The notes under the pieces are model-generated. The model did no database searches. It was not told where the DNA came from and saw only the letters and a list, made by a program, of their open reading frames with translations. A program made the position numbers and the translations under genes. This document shows positions 38,701 to 55,886 of a stretch of DNA of 64,000 nucleotides, one piece after another. Position 1 is the first letter of the stretch; every line of letters starts with the position of its first letter. The stretch is from Citrus sinensis (lineage: Eukaryota > Streptophyta > Magnoliopsida > Sapindales > Rutaceae). The stretch spans positions 31,637,501 through 31,701,500 of the forward strand of contig NC_068560.1 of NCBI RefSeq assembly GCF_022201045.2. The letters run 5' to 3'.

Positions 38701-40778
38701 CCAATCGAAAGGCAAGCTTTCAAAATCATAAGTTCCAAGAAATTTAGACAATTTAGCACTAGCATCTCCGAAATGCCGTCGACCCTCAACTAATTTTGCA
38801 TAAGGATCGATAAGCACAATGCTACTGTCAAATCGATGTCCTTGATGCCAATCTCGAGGACCATCAACACGATAACCATAAAGAACTTCGCTCCGCGGCA
38901 GATCCTGCAATTACAGGAGCATCTTAATAGCATGAAATAAGAGTACGCCCAGGAGATAACATCATAATAGGACATATTTGGATAGCTATCGAAGTTATCC
39001 CCAAAAATGAAGGTTGTCATATAAGTAAACCAGGAGCAAGACTACCTCAATGCATATGTGCCAGATGTCTCCAGTTTTATTTACACAAGGATCCAAAGGT
39101 AGCTCAATCATTCCACCATCTTGCCAGTCAAGCTTTTCTCTGGGGAAAATATTGCATCATACGGTATTCAGATGAATCAAATCATCCATAAATAATATCT
39201 AAGAGATTTTTCCTCATACTAGATGAGAAAAATATTGATGTACAGCCTCCCCTACTTCAATGAGAGCATTAAGTAGAGGGGTTAACTGCATAAGCATTCA
39301 AGCAAATTCATATTGTGCATTCACGTGCCACCTACCAAATTCTATAATACCTCAATTCCATCATAACAAAATCATAAAACAATCAATCGCATGAAAGACA
39401 TGCATCAACTGCATCCAAACCAATTTGTTTAAAAAGCTGTACTATACCACACAGGTTATCTGAATGCCAGATCACTGATCCTCATAAAAGACAAGTTACT
39501 AATCAGAAATATCCATGATTCAAATCCAAAGTTCTGCCCAAGACGCCTCTACTTGTTCATACTACTATTTCCTTCCAGATTTTGATAATTTTACCATCAC
39601 ATAAAAATAGGACATTCAATTTATTTCTTTTGCTGCTCACAGCAGAAGACCACAAACTAATGTGCTTCCAAGGTAGTATATATGTTGCATGTACATGAAA
39701 GGAAATAGCATATCTTTTATATCAACTAAGAAATTTTTTTAAGAAAAGATTGTTATAACTAAAAGATCACAAACCCATTTCAAATACATCACAAATAAAG
39801 AATCCTGTTGAAACAGTATGCTTAATACATAATTCCCAATAGCTCTTATACCTATAAATGAGACAAGGAAATGCATCGTCACCTCTTGGGAAGTGACAGG
39901 CAAAGTGTGACTGCAGTCGCATGCTGAGAAAAAATAGCAAAATTGATCCCATTTTCAACTTCTGATACGCCTATAGGAAATGCCTGACCTTGGGAAGTTT
40001 TCAGTGGCAGGGTGGTTTCTGATACTCGAGGGGATTCTTCCTAGATCGCAAGCAGAGGGTACAAATTCGTGAGAATCAATCTCAAACTTTAGATGCAGAA
40101 TATATTTACAAGCAAGCACTTCTTGGTGCAATGCAGTTCACTAAAAAGCACAATATGAACCCACATATAAGAGAATAAAAAGAAGCGTCAAACAATTTTT
40201 TTTTTTTTTTGAACTACGTAGTCTTACTTCTCATCATTTTAGAACCATCTCATTCCACATACATAATTTAGAAGTGCATACGATAAGCAAGCATAAAGAA
40301 AAGATAAATCTAAGAAGAGATTGAAAACAGGCAATCACCTCGAGCACACGCTCTTGAGTTGGCTGATTATAAGCACTTGGTGTTGTATGCTTGACGCTGC
40401 TGCTTGTCTAACCCATGCAAAATTTTAAATCATATATCCCTTACTGGCAATAAGAAACTCGAAACAGAAATAGAAAATGAAGTTAACATGCCTTATTGAA
40501 ATTGCTCGGAGTGTTTCCTCTTGACACCTTTTTACTCAATCTCAATCTAATAGAGGATCATCAGGAGTCATACAATTAGCCGAGTAAATAAATGATATGG
40601 AAAATAGAGTTGATAAAGGAATGTACCCCATCTCGTGAGCTGGAGAAGCAGCGGAAAACGAACGGTAGAGCTTGTGGGATAAGGTGGGAGCAAACAGAAG
40701 TAATTTAGTAGAGTTGGAAAGTGCAGGAAGTGGCTGATGGATCATCATGGTTCCTTCGAAGGCTTTCATGAAGAGCAA
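29768..40778 (-). CDS. ISA3: Isoamylase 3, chloroplast starch-debranching enzyme
   Basis: Hydrolyses alpha-1,6 branch points of glucans during leaf starch breakdown. I traced 24 coding exons from a Ser/Leu-rich transit peptide ([19 protein letters not shown]) to the end SILLEAK. Order: CBM48-type region ([20 protein letters not shown] ... [10 protein letters not shown]), then the GH13 barrel with [11 protein letters not shown] (region I), DGFRFDLAS (nucleophile Asp), IIAEPWD (acid/base Glu) and AHDGFTL (transition-state Asp). All catalytic residues are present, so it is the active ISA3 type, not the inactive ISA2. The exon series matches Arabidopsis ISA3 nearly throughout (for example [26 protein letters not shown]). 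The first Met is at 40778; Mets at 40769, 40748 and 40745 are also possible. The intron at 40408-40491 uses a GC donor. One residue is unusual: EPWDCRGLY, where the remembered homologue has Gly. Confidence 0.95.
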
Positions 40779-42056
40779 AGTATAAGATTCAAAGTGATCT
40801 TTTTACTTTTGGTTTTGTTAATTGATTGAGTGAGAGTGGGACGTAAGACTCAGAGAGAGCCTTGATACTTTGAAGGAAAGTGAAGTGTGAGACTTTTCGG
40901 TTATCGTTTGGACTTTTGGAGTGATTCGTGATTCGAGAGCGGCATTGGCAGCGGGGACTGCCTCCTTTTCTGTCTGCCACGTGAACGGGCACGCTCAGTT
41001 TAAGTCTGGACTTTACACGTGTCAGTTTCTGGAAGATATATATCATTCAATCGCTAGATTGTGTAATAATGTGTCTCGAAAGTCTGAGGCCCTTTTAGTT
41101 TTTGTAAATGAAAGAGGGGAGGATTTAATCAGTGGGCAGTTGCTTACCGCAATTCCCTCAAAAGAATTATTCAACATTAAAAAATGATAACATGTAATTT
41201 AAAAGAAGTTATTTACTATTAAAAAATAATAACTGGTAAAATAATTTCGAGGTTATAAATTATTTACAATGAAATTTAATAAGATTTTAATTAAGATTTT
41301 TTAAATTATTTTTTTATTAAAAATTATCCTCCTATAACTTGGGTCACTTCTCTTAAGTTTCAGTGTGTTTATTGCAATTTTATTTCGGATTTTACTCCCA
41401 TTTCAGTAGGATAAAGGAGATTCAAAATGCATAACCAATCAACCATCTATGAAAATATTTCTGTCATGGGAAAGGGCTAAACCCTAGGCATAACCATTTA
41501 ACAATATAATTAGCGAAAATGAATCTCTGTTTAATTTCTTTCATAAACTGAAATGAATTCCACTGCAATTTAATTTATACACAATCAGTATAAATTAAAT
41601 AATAGTAATAATAATAATAAGGGAGTAACATACACAACCCACAAGAACCACACAAATTATGGGACCCACATAATTGTGTGGTTCTTGTGGGTTGTGTATG
41701 TTACATGAAATGTAACATAGCAAAATCCTAATAATAATAATAATAACAAATAATCACCATATCATTAAAATGGCGAACCACAATAACTGGTATTATAATG
41801 TCAATCCCTTTCACTTTGAGTGAATCAACAGACGGGGAAAAAAAATGAAAAAAACTGAACTTCCTATTCCTATCACTTTCTTTTGACATTTCATGTAATG
41901 ATTGTTCTATTCACTCCTTGCATAAGTGCAGGCACATGCCCTCCGGTTCCCTATGTACCTCTCACCTTTTTTTTTTTTTTTTTTTTTTTTTCAAGTCCAT
42001 CATTGTTAGTATTGGACAAATTCTTTTATACACATCCAAGCAAGATTGTCAAAATC
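40779..42056. other. Intergenic between ISA3 start and FAM91A1 stop
   Basis: Carries the ISA3 promoter on the minus strand and the FAM91A1 3' end. Contains the hairpin at 41625-41704 set in (TAA)n-like DNA and a tract of about 25 T from 41970. An apparent 88-codon reading frame at 40921 has no recognisable similarity and is probably ISA3 leader or promoter sequence in antisense. Confidence 0.5.
41625..41704. repeat. Near-perfect 80-bp hairpin (MITE-like)
   Basis: GTAACATACACAACCCACAA at 41625 starts an arm of 37 bases that pairs with 41669-41704 with a single unpaired A, around a 7-base loop (GGACCCA). TAATAATAATAA repeats lie on both sides, so the hairpin seems to have inserted into, or been duplicated with, a trinucleotide repeat. 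Read as RNA it would form one long stem. Confidence 0.9.
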
Positions 42057-45000
42057 CTATTTGCTAGCAACAGATGCAGAGGCTGCAGCAGCCTCCGCTA
42101 TCAAGGAAATTGGCTGGCGAGCCTGCAGGCAAGCACCAATATCAAAGGGGTGCAATTCAGTTCCATCAAAAATAAGATTAACGCCCGGAAGAACTACTTC
42201 TCGGCTCTCAGCTTCATCGGGTTCAGGCTTTACCACATTCATAGAAGAGGTTTCTTCAACAGGCCTTGTTGCAGCTTCATACACAGGAGTTAGAGCATAT
42301 GATCTGCAAACATGATAGTAAAATTATGGTTTTGCAGGTTTCATTTACTGCAGGTTTGAATCACATCATAATAGAAGCAAATACATTGTCAGACTATAAC
42401 CAATATTTCAAAAAAATAATAATAATAATAATTGATTTTCACCATCCTAGACCGAATGAAGTTTCAAATTGGACTTTGTTTTAACTTGGACCACTAAAAT
42501 TAAATTTCATAATCATTTCTGTCATAAAGCCAGTAATTCTCGTTTGTTGAAGTGACTGAAACAACAATACTATTCATCTCTTGACACTTTTGCAAAAGAA
42601 ATATATGTAAATAAATATCACAGTTGATCCAAAAGTCCCAAACCATGAATAAAATTGTCATATGACAGTTGCAAGCACAAACTTCCTCCACTTTAACTAA
42701 TAAAAATTAGTTTTGGCAACAATGAACTATTTTGAAAGGGTGGTGAAGTGTAATTAAACCTGGGTCAGCTTAAGATGTGTATTCCATGCAAACCTATGTG
42801 AAAAAAGTACATCCAGTTCCGCATAACCAACCTACACTTCCTTGGAAATCCTACCTAGTACTAACTACATCTTTTTTGTTACAAAACGGATTGTGTTAAA
42901 AAGAAAGTAAAATACAAGAAGTGGACAGGAACCGTATCTACTTCATTGACGGATATAAAAGAATAAATAAATGGGAAAAGCTTATAAAGAAACCTGCCCA
43001 CCAAACATGGTTTAAAAAATAAATCATTGACGAGCAAAAAGCAGTTAAACACAAGAGGTTGAAGGAAACAAAACTAAGGATGCACATATGTGATAAAGAC
43101 AGACCTCAGAATGCTACCATCAAAGCTCAGAACTTCAGTCCGGCAACGCTGTCGATTAGCAAGCTTTAATCTCTGATACTCGCTTGTGGCTCCTGATATA
43201 GGAGAAGAAGGGTCTACCAACGGATTCCACCTTCCGCTAGCATAGTTCATCAGTTGCCGAGATGAGTCCTTCGATTGCTCTTTCTGGTAAAGAAGTTTCG
43301 CTGCAGGACCTGTTGCATGGTACTCTGCACAAACATCCCGCAACCTTTTTCTTAAGCCTTGCATTTCGTCGTGATGCTCAGTGAGAGAATCAGCTTGAAG
43401 TAATTGTGATGAGACAACCCTTTTACAAATATTGTTGCATAATTTTGGACTAAAAAGTGGCATTCCAAATTCAACACTTAGTGGGACCCAGTCATACTTC
43501 TCATCATCAGGTGAAAAGGATTCCGATTCGCTTTCTTTAAAAAGTTTTAATAGGCGGATATAGCCAATTGTCCACAATTCTATCTTGTTTGCCAAATCAG
43601 TCAACAGACAATTCAGTCTCGAGCTTTCTTCTTCACACAATCCCAATTCATTTCCTACTCTAGCAATTGAGCCATCAGAGTTCTTTAGGGGCAAGGGTAT
43701 ATCCAAAGTAACAACTCTTCCGGACTCATCAAGATCATACTTGCTTAGGGGCTGCACTATCACAGCTGAGTATTTGAGAAGTGAATTTAGACAATGTAAG
43801 AGAAAACATCCCTTAACTAAGTTTCCTTCGAACTTGCCTCCCAAACCACCAATTGTCAAACCATCCCACGACCACATAAGGGCTTTTTCACAACCAGCCA
43901 AAGGTGCCGGAAGCATGCGTAGGCATTGTCCTTTCATCAGAACAACTGTTATAGGTCCACTAGAAACAGTTGAATATAGTACCAATTTCATCCATGGTGT
44001 CATAGATGAATAGGAGGGAGGACCAAAATGGATAGGACCTTTTGGACCAGGAAGAACTGATGAACAAGGAAGAGGAATCATCGAGACAACAATATCATAG
44101 TCACGAAGAAACAACCGATCTAAAGTTGCTGGGGCAAGAGCAGCCAAGCTTTCACAGCGGAGAATATCCACTTGATATTTCTTTTTCTTCCTCAAAGTAC
44201 CTTTATTAACATCAGATTCTTCAATAGGTATCTGTTTCTCATCATTCAGGAAATTTGGGTCTGGTTTAGAGACCTCATTTAACAAACTACTATCTTCTGA
44301 TAAATTAAGAAATGATGTCTCATCATCAGTACTTCCAGAAAGGGGTTCATCCAAAATATGCACATCATCAGTACTTCCAGAAAGGGGTTGATCCAAAATA
44401 TGCACATTCTGAAGCCTCGAATTCATGGAATCATCAATAATGTGTCTGGCTTCATTGCTAACAAAGGGTTCTGATTTGTCAGTCAATGTTGTATCAGCAA
44501 TCAGAGAAGCAGCCTCGTCAGTACTTGAAGCTGACATGTCCAATTTATCACAAATTTCCACTGCTTTAACATCAGTGGAAATGCCGCCCGAAAGAAGGCA
44601 TTCCAAGACACAACGAAGACTAAATGCATGATTTGCAAATTCCTGCAGTTCCCCTTCAAATTTTGCTCCCTCTAATGTACTCAGATCCTTGCACAGATCT
44701 GCAATGCTAGCATGACCCAGCTTCCCTGCTTCGTACAGTGTTACAGCATGAGATTTCAAGCCTGAAATATTACATGAAATACACAAGTTACTTTTAGATA
44801 ATAGAAAGAAACAATGTAGACTTGTATAACTCAAGCAATTATATACATGAAAGATGACATGGATAAAATACAATTCCAAATCTTTAACATCCAACTCTAA
44901 CTATTTTAAATTCCCCATGCACAATATTTTGACAAAAAATGAGTTTGACTATTTGTTCCTTCATACTACTCTTAATAGGGAATATAAAACACAGTACCCA

Positions 45001-48000
45001 ACAACCCAACTTCAAACACAGCAATCAGGAAATAATAGATTCGACTCCGAGAGACCAAGAAATGCTTCATAGCTAAATTCTCTCGGAAGATGATCATAAA
45101 AAGGAAGCTTAACATACAACTTATACCAGGCATTCTCCAATCCTTGTTCTTCCTTATATTAATCTCCTTTGGTCTTAATCTGTTATGCTAATTGAAATGT
45201 CACATGCTATTCACATGACTATCCTATTGAAACAGAATAAAGGAAAATGAAGATTAAGCCAGACATAAAGATAAAATCCATCTATAGTTTCCTTTAACTA
45301 TTCAGTCCAAATTGGAATAGTGGAACAGCTTTGCCTAGGAATGATGCTTAGATACTCCTGCCCCATAGGAGATACAAATATACACATGAATAGTAACAAA
45401 AGTGAATTGAAAAGGCTATTCAGCAGAACTATCATAAGAGTTTCCACAGGATTAAAAAGGCCACTTAGGAGGAGGTGCTAAACATGCAGCTCAACTTATA
45501 TCCACTTACAGTTACCACTATTGTGATAACTAATCCAACTCTTTTGAAGAGAAGGCCAGGTCATCCTATCACTGCCATAAAATAACAATTTATGCCCTAA
45601 AAATGGAGAAGTAACTCTCCTGGGACTTAATCCAGTCCTGAAAAAACTTACATTCGTGAAATGGCTTTGTTCCTTTTTTTTTTCCCTCTCTTGGGGAGTG
45701 TGCCGAGGACCCCGTTCCGCAAAAGTTGTGGGATGGGGTCCTTTGGTACAAGAAGAGGGTCATAGCCATGGTAAGGCTGTACAAGTGGGTAAAGGTACAA
45801 GGAGAGAACCCTGCATCTGCCCATTCCATTATAAACAACTATATTTAACAAAAGTATTAATCTGATTCTGGTCCATGAATTATGAATCCAAGAGAATTGG
45901 AGTTTTTTCAAATGGCTGGAATGCCAACCACATAAAAATGGTTGTATTTGACGGTCAAGAAAAGGGGGACAAAAAAGAGGAGGAACAAGACCTGGTGAAA
46001 CAGAACCCATCATAAGATAGGATGTTATATTGGCATCTACAATAAAAGCAACACGGGCGAGGCCAGCACATGGTCCATAGTTCTCTGTCCCTGTGCTGTC
46101 TCCTTGTTGACTATAATCACCATCACCAGACATGACCCCTGAGCCTATACTAGCACGATATGCCTCATCTTCATCACTGAGAGTCACTCTTGGTGAATTA
46201 GGTACGCTTGTATCTTGAAGAATGGAAGCGGGATCAATTATTTTTATTGCCCATCCCAATCGACAAGCAAAAGATGCAGCTGCTTGCAGTTGAGAAAGGT
46301 CAGCCTGTAATGTTGCTGCCAGTTCAGCAACAGTGGCATTCTCACTTGAAACAACAAAAACTGCGTAAAGCAACCTGAATAATGTGTTTAATAGTGTTAA
46401 AATCTTAGTTCTGTACAGCAAGTAAACAACATTCAAATGACAGAAAATGAATCATTAACCAAAATAACTTCCTTACTCCTCAATCGGATCTTCATAAGAC
46501 TGCTCCCTGTTGGAAACAAACCCTTCAAGCCTGGAAACTGAATCATCACAAATACTTGTTACTTAAAATCAAAATAAATGAGAAAAGCAGAGAAAGGTTG
46601 GATCAGTCACATCATCATCCAGAACACAAACAAGTAAGAACAAGGAAAGCAGTTGTATCTAATTGCATTATACAATGAAGAAAAGTCAGCTAAGTGGACA
46701 ATGGAATCAACTCTAATATTCCTGGTACAGCAGTTACTCAGAAATTCAATTACCAGAAAGGCAGACAAAAATCCCAAAACAAGGAACAAGGAAAAATGTA
46801 TATCCAAGAGACTCAAGTCATTATAAATTCAATCAAAGGTTTGTGAAATCTTCTGCTCCTCCAGTATTTCATTTACCCCCTGACAAAATGAGATTCACCC
46901 AGAAACGAACCACATATTTCATCTATTTATTAGAGAATATTATTTGGCAAAAAAAATTCTGCACATGAACAGCCTACCCTTAAATCGGTCATCAGGATAT
47001 ACAGGAACATCAAAGTAGATCAGTCCCCGTCGATAAAGACCCTTTATAATGTCAGGATCAAACAAGATAAATGAATTAGCCTCCTCTTTACATACTTTAT
47101 CTATCATTGCCGTTTCTTCTTCTGTGAGTTTCTGTAGCAGGAAGGGAAAACAACATAAGCTCATGTAAGCCACTTGAAGCTTCAACAGCAATTATATGGA
47201 CGTGTGTCTGTGTGTCGCCGAAATATGCATGCATATAAAACCAAAGAGGTGACCACTGTTTAGAGTCGTAAAAAAATAGGACTTTTGATCTCTTACCTTA
47301 AATTCTTCTAAGGTAAAATTGACAAGACAAACTCCCCACCATGGTTCAATTACAAAGTCCACTGGTTGAGTAGGCAACAGCTCTTTGGCAATTGACTTGT
47401 TAAGCTTCCACATAATTTTCTGAATAGCTCAAGATGAGTATATCATAAGTGAAATGCTTTTATTTCATCTATAAAGATGAATTGCAAATTAAGCTGAGAC
47501 ACTATTAAATCTAATAAACCTTTACATAGATTTGTGAAGCCAGCAGATAACAGAATCATGCCTCAGGGAAATCACCAACACAGAATGTTTCAGCAAGCTT
47601 GTCTAAAATTATATTAGGTCCATTAGACATGACTTTATCAACTGATTCTGATAACATCTATCAGAAATCAAGGAAAGACTATCCAATTGTTTTAGGTTCA
47701 GATTTGGTTTTCAAGTCTTAATATTCTTTTCAACTTCACGGCCCCACTATGAGTGGTCAGAATAATTTCTCTGGCCAATTGTAATATCAGTCATTGAACA
47801 ATCCATTGCATGGATGAGACACCCAAACACGTGCACAAAAACATGTGTGCATACAGATAGGCACACTATATGAATATGTGACCATACAGGCAACTGATTC
47901 AGCACCTTAGATCTGCACTTGTTCATAATATCAATAAATTCGTTTCTCCCAATTCCAGTAAGCCGCAAGGCATCTGCTGCACTGAAGTTTGGTATGCTGT

Positions 48001-48846
48001 CATAGGGTTGCTCTGTTAACAACAATACACAAGAGGAGTTCTAAATATTATTAAGTATATAATAGTGGAAAATTATGATAAATTCAATGCTAACAGTATA
48101 GCATACTTAAATTTAATTTCTTCTAAAAAGGCAAACTATTACCATTTTTCATAACCTCGAATATCATATCACAGTAATATCTGAAAGGAGATAGCCTCAT
48201 AACACGGCAAACATACTCTGCAAGGTGATAAGGAAATAACTGTAGAAAAAGGAAGTCAACAACAAGTTAAGTGCACAAGCACAAAAAAGAAGACAATAAA
48301 ACTTATAAACTGCAGAAGGGGTAACAAACGAGTAACTCTGTAGCAGAATGAAAACTCTTTTGCAAAATGCAACATGTATGTTACATATAATTAGAGAGTT
48401 TCCCAAGTGTTTTCACATTAAAACGCACCGCCAGATTTTTCCGCAAGTAACGCACCATGTCTTCATAATATTCACCTTCTTTGCATACTCTGCGTGCAAA
48501 ACATTTGTTCCAAGGAAGTCTCTTCTTAATGCAATGCTCAATGATCCTGCATGTCATTCCCATAGAATAGAAGTCACATACATATTTGCCACAAGTTCAT
48601 AAGAAAGAATTTTAAAATTCACCTCTATAAATGACCTCATTCACTCTAGTCAAATTTAATACCCATTTCACATAGTTGGAAAATAAAGCAAGGATACTAA
48701 GTAGAAGCAACTAATAACCTTCTGTGCCATTCTTCCTTAGAAGTAAGTGTAGCTTGAAGCCGCTTTGGGAGATTCTCCCATGGACATTCTTCATTAATTG
48801 CTTTCAAGAGCAACTGTTCCTCGATTGTAGTCGGAACGTGCTGCAT
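42057..48846 (-). CDS. FAM91A1 homologue (vesicle-trafficking adaptor)
   Basis: About 1,000 residues in ten coding exons. The start MQHVPTTIEEQLLLKAINEE and the final exon (42057 to about 42304, ending AEAAAASASVASK) frame conserved N- and C-terminal FAM91 domains. Landmarks in order: IIEHCIKKRLPWNKCFARRV, LFPYHLAEYVCRVMRLSPFR, EQPYDSIPNFSAADALRLTG, PWWGVCLVNFTLEEFK, GLYRRGLIYFDVPVYPDDRF, VAFIVDANITSYLMMGSVSP and LKSHAVTLYEAGKLGHASIA. These match the single plant FAM91 protein known from Arabidopsis (At1g35220 from memory). In animals FAM91A1 works with WDR11 and TBC1D23 to capture AP-1 vesicles at the trans-Golgi network; the plant role is inferred to be similar. The large ninth exon (43105 to about 44762) has an acidic variable linker with a 14-residue tandem duplication. 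Several introns show coding-like open frames that are not conserved. Confidence 0.92.
44321..44404. repeat. 42-bp in-frame tandem duplication in the FAM91A1 linker
   Basis: Two copies of a 42-bp unit with one base difference encode VHILDQPLSGSTDD and VHILDEPLSGSTDD. It keeps the frame and lies in the acidic linker between the conserved domains, a region expected to tolerate length change. Confidence 0.9.
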
Positions 48847-50614
48847 CTTTTTTTTGCTTTTTACCTAATCACTTGATCCAGTCAACAAATAGCTGCTTCT
48901 GAAACACTCAAAAACAACCGAGACTGAGCGTTTTAACAAGAATTTCGAAATTGCGATCAAACAACAAAGAAGCGTCAACTAGCTACGGGGTTTATGAAAT
49001 TAACAAATGAGAAGCATTGTTGGTTGCTACACAAACCGTACAGTTATTTTGATTTTTTTTTTTATTCCAGGAGCAATTTAAAGGACATTTTGGAAACAGC
49101 TAATGTCGATGCATAAAATTCAAAGTGGAAAGAATTGATCGGACCTGAAAACGCTTCTCCAGATCCTGGTGGCGCTGGTAGGGTTTTTAAATGGGGAACG
49201 AGATCTACAAAAGAGTTTGAATTGCATGCATTCGCTAATGACTTACGAGCAATGACTGCTATTATTATTATTACTACTATACTTGCTACAAGCCTGACCA
49301 ATCCATTTTTTATTCTGTCTATTCGTTATTCAGGAAGAAGTAGTTTTATTTTCTTTGAATGGGTTATTCAAGTTGTTAGACCCGTACACAACTGAGACCT
49401 TAGTACCTGACCCGGATCCGCCAATATAACCCTTTTTTTAATTTTAACTTACGTATCAACACTTTTTTCCTCTTAATTACAGTATTTAATATCTAACACG
49501 GAATGATTCCTTTATGAAATAGAAATTGAAATTGAGTGGAATGAAAATGGGATAGAAATAGGAATAAGCTGAAATAATAATGAGATTTTAATATTTACTT
49601 GATAAAGATAAATGAAAATAAGAATGTGCTGGAATGTCATTAATATGTTTACTTGACAAAATAAATGAGAATGAGAATTAATTTACTAAAATACTCATAG
49701 TATTAAATAATGTAATTTTCATTAACTAGATACATGTATAAATATTATTATAAAAATGATATTAATTAAAAAATAAAATTAATGATAATAATAATAATAA
49801 TAAATGTTAATAATGATAATATTAATAAAAATAATTAATAATAACTAAAATAATAAATTTAATAATAATGACATTTAAAATAATAAAATTAATTATTATT
49901 TGAACAAGAGTAATTCAGAAAATATAAAAAAAAATTATAGAGATATAAAAGTCAGTTCTGGGAATGAGCAACCCCATATGAGAATGAGATTCTCATTTCT
50001 TTTTCTCAAATTGTGTAGGACTCACACAATTTATTTTCATTCTCAAATTACATTTTGCCAAGTAAACATGAGTTTTATTTTTGTTCCCTAAACTCTCAAG
50101 TAAACACACCATAATTTTTTTACGGAACAAAAAATCATTTTTGGCAACTAATTACACAAAAAATATTATTACGTCTGAAGATATAAATAATAATTACTTT
50201 AAATTTAGCCATACATACCATCCTAATAATAATTGGTATTACCTTTGATAGCATAAGCTTTCTCCTCATTAGTTATCTCATGCCAACGACCGATTTCCGG
50301 CTGAGTCGGTTGTGGGTTATTCAAATCCGATAATGGAAGAAACAAGTATGGGCTTGACCCATTTCGAAAGAGGCCCAAGCGCGAAAGGAAACAACAAAGG
50401 AAAAAACCCGCGTGCTGGCATCATCTACAATCAAACGCGGCCACCAAGGAAGAAGACTTAAGTCTCAGACTTGGTATTCCCAGGTTCTATTTTCTCTCTG
50501 TCTTTTCCTTTATATCATTTTTTTTTCTTTTTTGATCTTTTGCTCCTTTTGTGTCATTTTTAATGCCACGGATAGGCTGCTAAAGCAACAGAGAAAAAGT
50601 AAAGACTTGGTATA
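48847..50614. other. Intergenic between divergent FAM91A1 and TGT genes
   Basis: Shared upstream region of two divergent genes. From about 49500 to 50115 it is AT-rich with GAGAATGAGA-like and TTTACTTG-type motifs near the ends in opposite orientation (for example ATTTACTTGATAA and CTCAAGTAAACACACC), perhaps an old MITE. A probable 5' UTR intron of the TGT gene spans 50484-50575 (CCAG|GTTCTA ... GATAG|GCTG). Confidence 0.5.

Positions 50615-55886
<5,272 letters not shown>

Noticed and set aside
40921-41187. 88-codon reading frame upstream of ISA3
   Set aside because: No recognisable similarity; lies opposite the probable ISA3 leader and promoter.
43585-44013. 142-codon plus-strand frame inside FAM91A1
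   Set aside because: It is the antisense shadow of the large FAM91A1 exon, which is clearly coding on the minus strand.
45590-46010. Open frame continuing beyond the FAM91A1 exon toward 45.6 kb
   Set aside because: The exon ends after GSVSPG with a good donor, and the continuation has no family similarity.
49500-50115. Possible old MITE between FAM91A1 and TGT
   Set aside because: TTTACTTG-type and GAGAATGAGA motifs occur in opposite orientations, but no clear ends or target-site duplication; simple AT-rich sequence could explain it.
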